From an uncultured Roseburia sp. (GTDB lineage: Bacteria > Bacillota > Clostridia > Lachnospirales > Lachnospiraceae): 6,482 nucleotides of DNA. Position numbers and translations under genes: made by a program. The stretch is from positions 1-6,482 of the forward strand of contig CAKRCJ010000128.1 in NCBI GenBank assembly GCA_934307185.1, written 5' to 3'. Below are positions 1 through 6,014 of the stretch, piece after piece. Numbering within the stretch: the stretch's first letter is position 1; every line of letters starts with the position of its first letter. The notes beneath the pieces are model-generated. The model searched no databases. It saw nothing but the letters and a program-made list of their open reading frames with translations, and had not been told where the DNA came from.

Positions 1-1
1 G

Positions 2-361
2 TTTGGAGCATTACTGCTCGGAATAAATCCATTTTTTACATTTCTGGTATGTGTTCCGACAAGAATTTTAATGGGATGGCTTTCGGGTCTGATTTATAAA
101 GGACTTCGTAAGACCAAGCTTCCGGCGACGGCATCTGTGACAATTGCCAGCCTTTGCTGCCCGATATTAAATACAACATTCTTTATGGGAACACTTGTAA
201 CATTGTTTGCATCGACTATGAGAGACTCTTTTGGTATGGCAAAAGTCTTACCATTTATCTTTGGATTTGTTGGTGTAAATGGAGTTGTGGAAGCAATTGT
301 ATGCTTTGTAGTAGGAACTGCAATTTCCATGGCATTAAAGAAGGCGCTGCGTTATAATTAA
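2..361 (+). CDS. ECF transporter S component-like membrane protein (5' truncated)
   Basis: The open frame enters from the left edge (first full codon at position 2) and ends with TAA at 359-361, leaving 119 residues of the C-terminal part. The fragment is almost entirely hydrophobic with short basic loops. It has a segment near fragment residues 2-18, a basic loop (KGLRKTKL), a segment around 45-70 containing the polar NTT pair at 57-59, and a last segment at about 80-113 with a conserved-looking NGVVEA stretch before a basic tail. The pattern of a proline/arginine loop (VPTR), a glycine-rich helix, an N-T pair in a membrane helix and a late NGxxE helix fits substrate-binding S components of energy-coupling factor vitamin transporters in Firmicutes. 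The substrate (pantothenate, folate or another) cannot be told from this piece. ATG 71 is internal, because the reading frame is open upstream of it. It converges with the HD-GYP gene, with only 14 bp between their ends. Assignment is by family resemblance, so moderate. Confidence 0.65.
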   Translation, partial: FGALLLGINPFFTFLVCVPTRILMGWLSGLIYKGLRKTKLPATASVTIASLCCPILNTTFFMGTLVTLFASTMRDSFGMAKVLPFIFGFVGVNGVVEAIVCFVVGTAISMALKKALRYN

Positions 362-377
362 TAGAAGACGCTTTTTT
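349..377 (+). terminator. Possible weak terminator after the ECF S-component-like gene
   Basis: A 5-bp stem (GCGTT at 349-353 with GACGC at 367-371, closing on a G-U pair) is followed at once by six T residues at 372-377. The stem is short and the 13-nt loop is long, so it would be weak. Its place in the 14-bp gap between convergent genes is what one expects of a terminator. It overlaps the end of the upstream gene and the stop codon of the opposite gene. Confidence 0.25.
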
Positions 378-1539
378 AACAATTTGTTTTTAAAATTTCT
401 ATCATGACCTTTGTACATTCCGGGTCAAACTGCACCCCCTGTAGGGAAAGAAGATTTTCTATTACCATATCGTGTGGTTCTCCCCGTTTTATATGCCGGT
501 CTGCATAATCAGCAACAGCTACAATTCTTGCAAGAAGCGGAATATCCTTGCCATGCAGACCGGCAGGATATCCGGTTCCATCATAATTTTCCCTGTGATA
601 CAACACAGCCTCAGCAACTGGATTTACCTCAGAAGACTGGAGCATATTTATAATACGGAACCCCTTTTCAACATAAGTTTTGAAAATGGAGTATTCATCT
701 TCGGTTAAGGAATCAATCTGAATAAGGGCATCTGGAATACCAACCATTCCGATTTCATGTAACAGTCCGGCATGGTAAGCGTCATTACACAGGCTGCTAT
801 TAAGTCCTTTGCGTGTGGCAATTTCTTTTGCATACCCGGCAACACTCCGGCAATGGGATGCTTCACCGGAAATTTTTGCATCCAGTGCCTGAATCATTGC
901 ATTCATAATATTCATGGAAACTATTTCCAGTTTTTTATTTTCATCAGAAATACGTTTTTCCAAAATCTGTGTTCTGTGACGTTTTTCCACCCAGAAGCGT
1001 TGAATCATATACATAAGACAGTAGGAAATCACGACAAAGCAGATGAAAAGGTAAGGAAAGCGCAGAGCTATATTGTCACCATAGAGCAGCCTTGTCGCGG
1101 TGTCAGTGTGTAAACGAAAACAAACTATTATTGTAATGAACGAAAATAGATTAATTATAAGGCTGCTTCGTATTCCAAGAATAAACACGATGCCGCATGA
1201 AAAAATCAGCGAAAACATCACACTGAAATAACCGATATTTGCATGGAAAAAGACATAAAAAACCGGAAGACATAAAATAAAATAGGTTATAAAGTCAATC
1301 CACCTGCGGTAACAGATGTGACTGAAAAGCATATTCAGAATAAGAATTGTGACCATGACAGCCAGGGCAATCATGTAGTCGGAGGAAGCACCATAAAGCA
1401 ATCCATTTGGAATACTGATTGCCCATATAAATGTAAAGGCAAGCTTCATATAGAAAGCAAGCGTCTGATCCTCGTAAGGACACAGGATAACATCAAAAAA
1501 GTGAATGTTTGATTTGTTTTCTTTTGTATGTGCGTTCAT
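376..1539 (-). CDS. Membrane-anchored degenerate HD-GYP domain protein
   Basis: A 387-residue protein with about six hydrophobic segments (roughly 29-50, 56-74, 82-98, 103-121, 127-143, 161-179), a polar helical linker (185-210) and a C-terminal HD-GYP domain (about 212-385). HD-GYP domains hydrolyse cyclic di-GMP using a metal centre. Here the fold markers remain (H229 in the SHCRSVAGYA stretch, GLLHEIG, DGTGYP at 320-325, D344). Key residues are changed: the HD pair is HE (261-262), the lysine after HDIG is M265, the histidine normally in the K-x-H-x-x-x-G segment is Y289, and the HHE triad is HRE (315-317). The usual R-x-Y-R stretch after the ADxxDAM region is also missing. I infer it is inactive or altered and acts as a partner or sensor. 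Its ATG lies 3 bp after the stop of the upstream HD-GYP gene. The only good Shine-Dalgarno-like run (AAGGAAGGA) is about 18 nt upstream, so translational coupling is likely. Confidence 0.88.
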   Translation of the reverse strand: MNAHTKENKSNIHFFDVILCPYEDQTLAFYMKLAFTFIWAISIPNGLLYGASSDYMIALAVMVTILILNMLFSHICYRRWIDFITYFILCLPVFYVFFHANIGYFSVMFSLIFSCGIVFILGIRSSLIINLFSFITIIVCFRLHTDTATRLLYGDNIALRFPYLFICFVVISYCLMYMIQRFWVEKRHRTQILEKRISDENKKLEIVSMNIMNAMIQALDAKISGEASHCRSVAGYAKEIATRKGLNSSLCNDAYHAGLLHEIGMVGIPDALIQIDSLTEDEYSIFKTYVEKGFRIINMLQSSEVNPVAEAVLYHRENYDGTGYPAGLHGKDIPLLARIVAVADYADRHIKRGEPHDMVIENLLSLQGVQFDPECTKVMIEILKTNC

Positions 1540-1542
1540 AGG

Positions 1543-2736
1543 CTAGATAATAATTTGTCCTTCCTTTATAAGATGAATTACAATACTGGCAATTTTTTCA
1601 TCAAACTGCGAGCCGGAACCTTTTTCAAATTCATGGATAATATAATCTTTATCACAATGCTTTCGATAGCAGCGGTTGGAGTTCATCGCATCAAGTGCAT
1701 CGGCAGCACTGATAATACGTGCAAATTCCGGCAGTTCGTCTCCTTTTAAACCGTAAGGATATCCACTGCCGTCGTAACGCTCATGGTGGTAGCTGGCGCC
1801 AATGTCTGCCTGCGGTAAAAAGGAAAGACCACAGAGAATTTCTTTTCCCCAGATAGTGTGATTTTTCATAATCGCATATTCTTCATCGGTAAGCCGTGCA
1901 GGTTTATTGAGAATAGCGTCAGGAACTGCAATTTTTCCAATATCGTGTAATAAGGCACTCCGGTAAATCGCAGATATTTCATCCGGGGTAAAGGTCTGTC
2001 CCGGCATATTTTGCGCAATTAATTTCGAATATTCGGCAACACGTTTTGAATGTTGCTGTGTGTAGCCGTCTTTTTCATCAAGCATCTGACTGATTGCAGT
2101 GACAGAGTCAATCATAAGCTTCTGGGTTCCGGCAATGGAAGCCAAAACCTCTTTTTCTAAGTCATGCTCATTTTCTGCCTGCCGTATTTGGTATGATTTA
2201 TAAAAAATATCCATAACAACAACGATAAGACAAAAGCCCCAGTAAAAAATCGGATAAAAAAACCAATAGTCCTGCGGGTAAGTATAAAAAAGATAATTTC
2301 GAAGCGGTGTCCAGAAGAAAAGCATTATATAAAAACCAAAGCCGATGCACACAGGAACACCGAACGGCATACCAAGCAGAATAAGCGTAATAACAGGGAT
2401 GAGGAGATACCATAGCAGGGAAAAGCCGTCATTTGCACCGACAAATATAATCGGAACTGAAGGCACAAGAAAAAGAAAAACGGCAATGCGCGCAACTTTG
2501 TACACATCTTTGTAATGATTTAAGACGAAAACAGCCCAAATACTTATAATACCGATAAGAAAAGTGACAGTAGCAATTGGATACTTTTCGAGCCTGTAAT
2601 TCTCGATATTAATAAGAAACATTATAATGGCAAAAACAACTAAGACAATCTGCAAGCCATGAATATCTTCGCGGACTGTTTTTTCATAATTGTAAACCTG
2701 TCGGATATTTTCAATTGGTTTTGAAAAAAACTTCAT
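1543..2736 (-). CDS. Membrane-anchored HD-GYP domain c-di-GMP phosphodiesterase
   Basis: A 397-residue protein. After a charged N-terminal stretch (1-27) come about six hydrophobic segments (28-44, 53-73, 82-101, 105-123, 125-142, 158-177). A charged linker with coiled-coil potential (183-215) precedes an HD-GYP domain (about 217-392). All signature elements are present: H229 (QQHSKRVAEY), HDIGK at 264-268, H293 in KNHTIWG, HHE at 317-319, DGSGYP at 322-327, AADALDAM from 345, and the trailing R-x-Y-R around 355-358. The family hydrolyses cyclic di-GMP to pGpG or GMP at a di- or trinuclear metal centre, and these residues include its ligands. The membrane part matches no sensor domain I can name, so the input signal is unknown. 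The ATG at 2736 is supported by a strong Shine-Dalgarno sequence (AGGGGAG, 2750-2744) with 7-nt spacing. It is the first gene of a two-gene operon with the degenerate paralogue downstream. Confidence 0.93.
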   Translation of the reverse strand: MKFFSKPIENIRQVYNYEKTVREDIHGLQIVLVVFAIIMFLINIENYRLEKYPIATVTFLIGIISIWAVFVLNHYKDVYKVARIAVFLFLVPSVPIIFVGANDGFSLLWYLLIPVITLILLGMPFGVPVCIGFGFYIMLFFWTPLRNYLFYTYPQDYWFFYPIFYWGFCLIVVVMDIFYKSYQIRQAENEHDLEKEVLASIAGTQKLMIDSVTAISQMLDEKDGYTQQHSKRVAEYSKLIAQNMPGQTFTPDEISAIYRSALLHDIGKIAVPDAILNKPARLTDEEYAIMKNHTIWGKEILCGLSFLPQADIGASYHHERYDGSGYPYGLKGDELPEFARIISAADALDAMNSNRCYRKHCDKDYIIHEFEKGSGSQFDEKIASIVIHLIKEGQIII

Positions 2737-2743
2737 TTAGCAA

Positions 2744-2750
2744 CTCCCCT
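2744..2750 (-). promoter_or_regulatory. Shine-Dalgarno sequence of the intact HD-GYP gene
   Basis: AGGGGAG on the minus strand lies 7 nt upstream of the ATG at 2736. It fixes the start codon and contrasts with the second gene of the operon, which has no site at normal spacing. Confidence 0.8.
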
Positions 2751-2775
2751 GAACAATTTTTGTACACTACTTTTA

Positions 2776-2804
2776 ATTTTATAAGGTAAGATGCCAGACG
2801 TCAA
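2776..2804 (-). promoter_or_regulatory. Sigma-A-type promoter for the HD-GYP operon
   Basis: On the minus strand, TTGACG (2804-2799) and TAAAAT (2781-2776) are separated by exactly 17 bp. Transcription would start near 2769, giving a leader of roughly 33 nt before the ATG at 2736. The match is close to the housekeeping consensus, which suggests substantial basal expression. No terminator-like hairpin or riboswitch is visible in this short leader. Confidence 0.7.
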
Positions 2805-2867
2805 TATTAAGGAATAGATTTTAATGATTTTGTACATGAAAAAGAACTATGTATTTTCTGAGTATTA

Positions 2868-2896
2868 TTGGAAAAATTATGTTTATGAGTTATAAT
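2868..2896 (+). promoter_or_regulatory. Sigma-A-type promoter for the Mrp/NBP35 ATPase gene
   Basis: TTGGAA (2868-2873) and a perfect TATAAT (2891-2896) are separated by 17 bp. The predicted start is near 2903, followed by the ribosome binding site AAAGGAGGG (2916-2924) 7 nt before the ATG at 2932. It fires away from the HD-GYP operon promoter. About 63 bp separate the two -35 boxes, enough for shared control, but I see no clear operator there. Confidence 0.75.
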
Positions 2897-2931
2897 AGAA
2901 GGTAGACGAAAAAACAAAGGAGGGCGTAAAA

Positions 2932-3780
2932 ATGCCAGAAAACAGCAGTTGCAGCAGCGCATCTACCTGTAGCAAGGAAAGCTGCGAAGGATGTCCAAGC
3001 AAGGCAAAGGGAGGAAGCGGGATTGCGAAAGAACCAATGAATAAAGCTTCCAATGTAAAAAAAGTAATCGGTGTTGTCAGTGGTAAAGGCGGAGTTGGAA
3101 AATCTTTTGTAACATCTTCCCTCGCATGTGCCATGAACAAGGCTGGATATAAAGTAGGTATCATGGATGCCGATATTACAGGACCTTCCATTCCGAAGAT
3201 GTTTGGGGTGCACGGACAGGTTTACGGTACAGAAGACGGTATGGTTCCGATGGTTGCAGAGAACGGAACAAAGATTATGTCCGTAAATTTATTATTGGAT
3301 AATGAAGAAGACCCGGTTATCTGGAGAGGACCTGTTATTGCAGGCGTGGTAAAACAGTTCTGGAATGAGACCGTGTGGGGTGATATTGACTATTTATTTG
3401 TTGATATGCCGCCAGGAACCGGTGATGTTCCACTTACTGTATTCCAGTCACTTCCGGTAGATGGAATTGTCATTGTTACATCTCCACAGGAGCTGGTACA
3501 GATGATTGTAAAAAAAGCCTACAATATGGCTAATATGATGCATATTCCGGTACTTGGAGTGGTAGAGAACTTCAGTTATCTGGAATGTCCAGACTGCGGA
3601 AAGAAAATCAATGTTTTCGGACAGAGCCATGTAGAGGAGGTTGCAGCAGAACTTGGAATTCCGGTATTCGGCAAGCTTCCAATCAACCCGGCTTATGCTG
3701 AGAAAGCAGATGAAGGAAAGTTTTTCGAGATTGAGCAGTCATTTTTAGCAGATGGTGTAGAGGCATTAAAGAACTTATAG
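2932..3780 (+). CDS. mrp: Mrp/NBP35-family P-loop ATPase, iron-sulfur cluster carrier
   Basis: A 282-residue cytosolic protein. The deviant Walker A motif GKGGVGKS is at 50-57, with the extra lysine (K51) typical of the MinD/Mrp/NifH class. Other class landmarks are DADITGPSIP, the WRGP segment, and VDMPPGTGDVPLT as Walker B and switch region. Near the C-terminus, C219-P-D-C222 matches the conserved CxxC that bridges an Fe-S cluster between two subunits in this family. The first 25 residues are Ser/Cys-rich with four cysteines (C7, C13, C18, C21). This recalls the N-terminal Fe-S site of Nbp35, though the spacing (C-x5-C-x4-C-x2-C) differs from the eukaryotic C-x13-C-x2-C-x5-C pattern. Members bind and transfer Fe-S clusters to apo-proteins in an ATP-dependent manner. 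The start is set by an excellent Shine-Dalgarno sequence and its own promoter. It is apparently monocistronic, as the palindrome beginning 30 bp after its stop could terminate it. Confidence 0.93.
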   Translation: MPENSSCSSASTCSKESCEGCPSKAKGGSGIAKEPMNKASNVKKVIGVVSGKGGVGKSFVTSSLACAMNKAGYKVGIMDADITGPSIPKMFGVHGQVYGTEDGMVPMVAENGTKIMSVNLLLDNEEDPVIWRGPVIAGVVKQFWNETVWGDIDYLFVDMPPGTGDVPLTVFQSLPVDGIVIVTSPQELVQMIVKKAYNMANMMHIPVLGVVENFSYLECPDCGKKINVFGQSHVEEVAAELGIPVFGKLPINPAYAEKADEGKFFEIEQSFLADGVEALKNL

Positions 3781-3810
3781 AAATTAAAGAATAAAATATT
3801 TAAGTATTGC

Positions 3811-3910
3811 AGAGGGTGTTGCATTTAGCATAATTCATACAATATATAGTTATAAATCAGAGAATTTATAACTGCATATTGTATGAGCTATGTTTTTTGC
3901 GACAGCCTCT
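3811..3910. repeat. 100-nt palindromic element, copy A
   Basis: The stretch is an imperfect inverted repeat symmetric about 3860.5 with no bulges. The outer ends are AGAGG/CCTCT. The middle has ATACAATAT paired with ATATTGTAT. The inner perfect stem GTTATAAAT/ATTTATAAC (3849-3857, 3864-3872) closes a 6-nt loop. Several arm mismatches would be G-U pairs in RNA. The left arm begins ...TGTTGCATT and the right arm ends TTGCGACAG..., so the element has a direction. It starts 30 bp after the Mrp gene stop and is followed by TTTTT, so it could act as that gene's terminator. Its homology to 6015-6118 shows it is a repeated unit and not a one-off terminator. It carries no gene. Candidates are a MITE-like or REP/BOX-like dispersed repeat. 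The TGTTGCA/TGTCGCA ends faintly recall termini of some insertion sequences (IS6-like), which I cannot verify. Confidence 0.85.
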
Positions 3911-3914
3911 TTTT

Positions 3915-3950
3915 ACTTCTTACCACCCAAAACTTACCACTTACCCAAAA
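3915..3950 (+). promoter_or_regulatory. Short direct-repeat cluster, candidate LytTR operator
   Basis: Just upstream of the LytTR operon promoter is a C/A-rich block with repeated words. ACTTACC occurs twice in immediate tandem (3932-3938, 3939-3945), CTTACCAC at 3919 and 3933, and ACCCAAAA at 3925 and 3943. The cluster ends 4 bp before the -35 box, the usual place for an activator site. LytTR proteins bind pairs of short direct repeats, often next to their own promoters. The assignment is inference from position and repetition; the words were not matched to a measured consensus. Confidence 0.4.
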
Positions 3951-3954
3951 TCTA

Positions 3955-3983
3955 TTTACACCTCTTTTGACATCGCATATACT
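3955..3983 (+). promoter_or_regulatory. Sigma-A-type promoter for the LytTR operon
   Basis: TTTACA (3955-3960) and TATACT (3978-3983) are spaced by 17 bp. Transcription would start near 3990, leaving a leader of about 90 nt before the ATG at 4080. A TTGACA at 3967-3972 lies inside the spacer and has no -10 at a proper distance, so I prefer the pair given. The direct-repeat cluster directly upstream makes this a likely regulated promoter. Confidence 0.6.
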
Positions 3984-4079
3984 TAACTCAGTCAGAAAGA
4001 CAAAACGAAGTTATGAAAATGAAGTTGTAGTATTTCCGGAAAAAGAGAAATTTATCTGCAACAGAAAAGAGAAAATGCT

Positions 4080-4541
4080 ATGAAAATTAAAATCGAAATC
4101 GACGGAGAGCTGACAGAGGATGAAGTAATCATCCGATGTCGCGGACTGACAGAGCAGATTTCACAAGTGCAGAAGGCAGTGAGTGAGGTCGTTCATTCTT
4201 CGCAGAAGTTTGTTTTTTACAAAGGGAACACGGAGTATTACCTGACGCTCGATGAAATCCTGTTTTTTGAGACGGACAGCGATGGAATTAATGCACATAC
4301 GAAGGATAACATCTATCAGACAAAGTACAAATTGTATGAATTAGAGGAGCTTTTGCCGGGAAGCTTTATGCGGATATCAAAATCTGCAATTGTGAATACC
4401 AGCCATATTTATTCTATCAGCAGAAATCTGACAGCATCAAGCGTGGTGGCATTTGCAGGAACACACAAACAGGTTTATGTCTCAAGATATTACTATAAAC
4501 CGTTAGTCAATAAATTAGAGGAAAAGAGGTTACAGCAATGA
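4080..4541 (+). CDS. Stand-alone LytTR-family DNA-binding regulator
   Basis: A 153-residue protein. Residues 1-40 are charged, begin with a short beta-like stretch (MKIKIEID) and continue as a likely helix (TEQISQVQKAVSEVV). They show no response-regulator receiver fold: the length is too short and no phospho-acceptor aspartate motif is present. Residues about 43-148 form a LytTR domain, with the features FYKGNTEYYLTLDEILFFET, the YELEELLPGSFMRISKSAIVN core typical of the family, and the final VSRYYYKPL segment. LytTR proteins bind direct repeats in promoters. Stand-alone forms are often co-transcribed with a small membrane protein that restrains them. That fits here, since the stop overlaps the start of a four-TM protein gene (ATGA at 4538-4541), giving tight translational coupling. 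The start has a modest A-rich Shine-Dalgarno sequence (AAGAG, 8 nt upstream). It probably controls its own operon through the repeats at 3915-3950. Confidence 0.9.
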   Translation: MKIKIEIDGELTEDEVIIRCRGLTEQISQVQKAVSEVVHSSQKFVFYKGNTEYYLTLDEILFFETDSDGINAHTKDNIYQTKYKLYELEELLPGSFMRISKSAIVNTSHIYSISRNLTASSVVAFAGTHKQVYVSRYYYKPLVNKLEEKRLQQ

Positions 4542-5257
4542 AATTAAGAAAAAACAGTGGAAAAATTTTATGGGGATTATTTTTCATCCTTGCAGCAGTT
4601 TATGTGGTAGTAAGCAAGCTTTGGATTATGCCGCAAATCAGTGTATTTAGTATTTTACTAACGGTATTTTTTATCTGGCTCTTTTTAAATGGTATCAAAA
4701 ACGTGAATTTCTGGGAAATTTTGTTTTCCATTGCATTCATCTGTATCATTTATGACGAACCGCTTGGAATTACAGCAATTACACCGTGGACAGTCTTAGG
4801 TGCAGCATTGCTTGGCAGCATCGGCTTATCTCTTATTTTTAAGAAAAAAGCACAGGGTCCTTCGATTTCTTTCAGCTATGACAGCGACAGTGGTGAGAAA
4901 GAAGTAGAAACAGAAAGCTATAATGGTGAAAAGGTTAACATTGAGAATAACTTCGGTTCCATGATTAAATATGTGAATTCAGATAATTTCAGCAAAGCAA
5001 ATGTGGAAAATAATTTTGGTTCATTAACCGTTTATTTTGACAATGCAATTATTCAGTCCGGCAGGGCAAAAATTTATGTGGAAAATAACTTTGGAGAAAC
5101 AAACCTTTATATTCCGAAAGAGTGGAAAACAGATAATCAAATCGGACATACCTGTGGAAATGTAAAAGTTCACGGGGTGAATGAAGGAAGCAGCAGTAAT
5201 GTTTTGACATTAAAAGGCGAGGCAAACTTTGGGGAAATTAATATATATTTTATCTAA
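4538..5257 (+). CDS. LiaF-like membrane protein with four TM helices and beta-repeat tail
   Basis: A 239-residue protein. The N-terminal half has four hydrophobic helices (about 9-31, 34-53, 57-78, 81-101) followed by FKKK, resembling the membrane domain of LiaF/LiaI-type proteins. After a Ser/Asp-rich linker (105-130), the C-terminal part repeats a beta-strand motif: ENNFG at 136-140, 157-161 and 182-186, a divergent TCGNVKV at 205-211, and EANFG at 228-232 before the closing INIYFI. This fits a stacked beta-solenoid like the C-terminal domains of LiaF and related DUF4097-type proteins. By the positive-inside rule (KKK after helix 4, basic N-terminus) the tail is probably cytoplasmic. LiaF proteins inhibit envelope-stress signalling in Bacillus-type LiaFSR systems. 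No LiaS/LiaR genes are present here, and the overlapping LytTR gene takes the regulator position. I infer an analogous role: the membrane protein holds or senses on behalf of the LytTR protein. Confidence 0.8.
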   Translation: MKLRKNSGKILWGLFFILAAVYVVVSKLWIMPQISVFSILLTVFFIWLFLNGIKNVNFWEILFSIAFICIIYDEPLGITAITPWTVLGAALLGSIGLSLIFKKKAQGPSISFSYDSDSGEKEVETESYNGEKVNIENNFGSMIKYVNSDNFSKANVENNFGSLTVYFDNAIIQSGRAKIYVENNFGETNLYIPKEWKTDNQIGHTCGNVKVHGVNEGSSSNVLTLKGEANFGEINIYFI

Positions 5258-5260
5258 AAG

Positions 5261-5270
5261 AAAAGGAGAA
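5261..5270 (+). promoter_or_regulatory. Shine-Dalgarno sequence of the beta-solenoid gene
   Basis: AAAAGGAGAA sits 7 nt upstream of the ATG at 5278 in the 20-bp gap after the LiaF-like gene. It is the strongest ribosome binding site in this operon and suggests the third product may be made at a higher level than the two coupled upstream genes. Confidence 0.75.
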
Positions 5271-5277
5271 CAAAAAA

Positions 5278-5997
5278 ATGGGTGAAACAGTAAGAAGAGA
5301 ATTTAATGAAAACGAAATATCGGAATTGAATGTGGAAATCGGCGCTGCAGAATTAATTTTTGTGGAAAATGACAGGGAAGATGTCATTACCGTAATCTTA
5401 AAGGACGGAGATACCGATATTTTTTCCACAGAAAAAAGAGGGGAATGCCTGGAAATTCTTTATAAGAAAAATGTAAAAGTAAATAAAGGGGATGAGTTAG
5501 AGCAGATTGTTGTAATGCTTCCGGGAGAAAAACGGTTGAAAAATATATCGTTAACCAGTGGTGCAGGGGAAACGAATATACCAAAGCCGGGTTTATGGTG
5601 TGATAATATGAGGCTCGTAATCGGAGCCGGAAAATTAAAGGCGGAACAGTTAGTAGTCTCTGATAACATGAAAGTGGAAATTGGCGCAGGAAAAGCAAAA
5701 TTGGAGAATGTACATACCAGCAATCTGATGATTGAGGTTGGTGTCGGAAAATGCAGTTACAGAGGTGCTGTGGAACGGAACATGAAGGTAGAGTGCGGTG
5801 TCGGAAAAGTGGAGGCATTTCTTTCCGCAAAAGAGAGTGATTACAATTACAATATTTCCTGTGGACTTGGAAAAGTAAAAGTGAACGGAAAATTTTTTGG
5901 AACGTTTTCGTCCGGAAGTGAAATCGTATCTGCACAGGCAAAAGGGGATATACATTTAGAATGCGGACTTGGAAAAATCAGCATTGAAACAGAATAA
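5278..5997 (+). CDS. DUF4097-like beta-solenoid repeat protein, apparently cytosolic
   Basis: A 239-residue protein with no signal peptide and no hydrophobic helix, so it is probably cytosolic. It consists of repeated beta rungs with a G-[A/V/L]-[G/A]-[K/E] core: IGAAE (21-25), SGAGE (94-98), IGAGK (115-119 and 135-139), VGVGK (154-158), CGVGK (173-177), CGLGK (195-199 and 229-233). Central repeats are 19-21 residues apart, the spacing of a regular solenoid; the first and last intervals are longer. DUF4097/adhesin-like beta-strand repeat proteins have this look, but their function is mostly unknown. It follows the LiaF-like gene by 20 bp and shares its glycine-centred strand style, so the two solenoids could stack or interact, tying this protein to the membrane complex. 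That is inference. Cysteines at the rung position in three repeats (C173, C195, C229) are notable. The gene ends before palindrome copy B, which probably terminates the operon. Confidence 0.78.
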   Translation: MGETVRREFNENEISELNVEIGAAELIFVENDREDVITVILKDGDTDIFSTEKRGECLEILYKKNVKVNKGDELEQIVVMLPGEKRLKNISLTSGAGETNIPKPGLWCDNMRLVIGAGKLKAEQLVVSDNMKVEIGAGKAKLENVHTSNLMIEVGVGKCSYRGAVERNMKVECGVGKVEAFLSAKESDYNYNISCGLGKVKVNGKFFGTFSSGSEIVSAQAKGDIHLECGLGKISIETE

Positions 5998-6014
5998 AAA
6001 ATGTTTTATTAAAT

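Noticed and set aside
772..1113. A 113-codon plus-strand open frame inside the degenerate HD-GYP gene
   Set aside because: It is antisense to a clear HD-GYP domain. The product is a Phe/His/Cys-rich shadow without family features.
2758..2836. TTTTGTACA occurring at 2758-2766 and 2828-2836 in the divergent intergenic region
   Set aside because: There are two copies of a 9-mer 70 bp apart in AT-rich DNA, one of them downstream of the HD-GYP transcription start. This could be an operator for a shared regulator but is too weak to call.
2890..3213. Minus-strand open frames opposite the start of the Mrp gene
   Set aside because: They lie antisense to a strongly supported P-loop ATPase and read across its promoter, with low-complexity products and no start signals.
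3967..3972. TTGACA as a -35 box for the LytTR operon
   Set aside because: No acceptable -10 hexamer lies 16-18 bp downstream (around 3989-3996). The TTTACA/TATACT pair with 17-bp spacing explains the region better.
4033..4042. Perfect 10-bp palindrome TTTCCGGAAA in the LytTR leader
   Set aside because: It is short and has no second copy in the window. Chance is a sufficient explanation, although a repressor site cannot be excluded.
3883..4083. A 66-codon open frame overlapping copy A's right arm and the LytTR promoter, ending in an ATGA overlap with the LytTR gene
   Set aside because: It has no ribosome binding site, begins inside the palindrome, runs through the promoter and repeat cluster, and its translation has no domain-like pattern. 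It would start upstream of the predicted transcription start.
5387..5941. A 184-codon open frame on the minus strand opposite the beta-solenoid gene
   Set aside because: It is a shadow of the repetitive coding strand: the product is rich in Leu, Phe, Pro and His with no motif, there is no ribosome binding site, and it lies wholly inside a well-supported gene.
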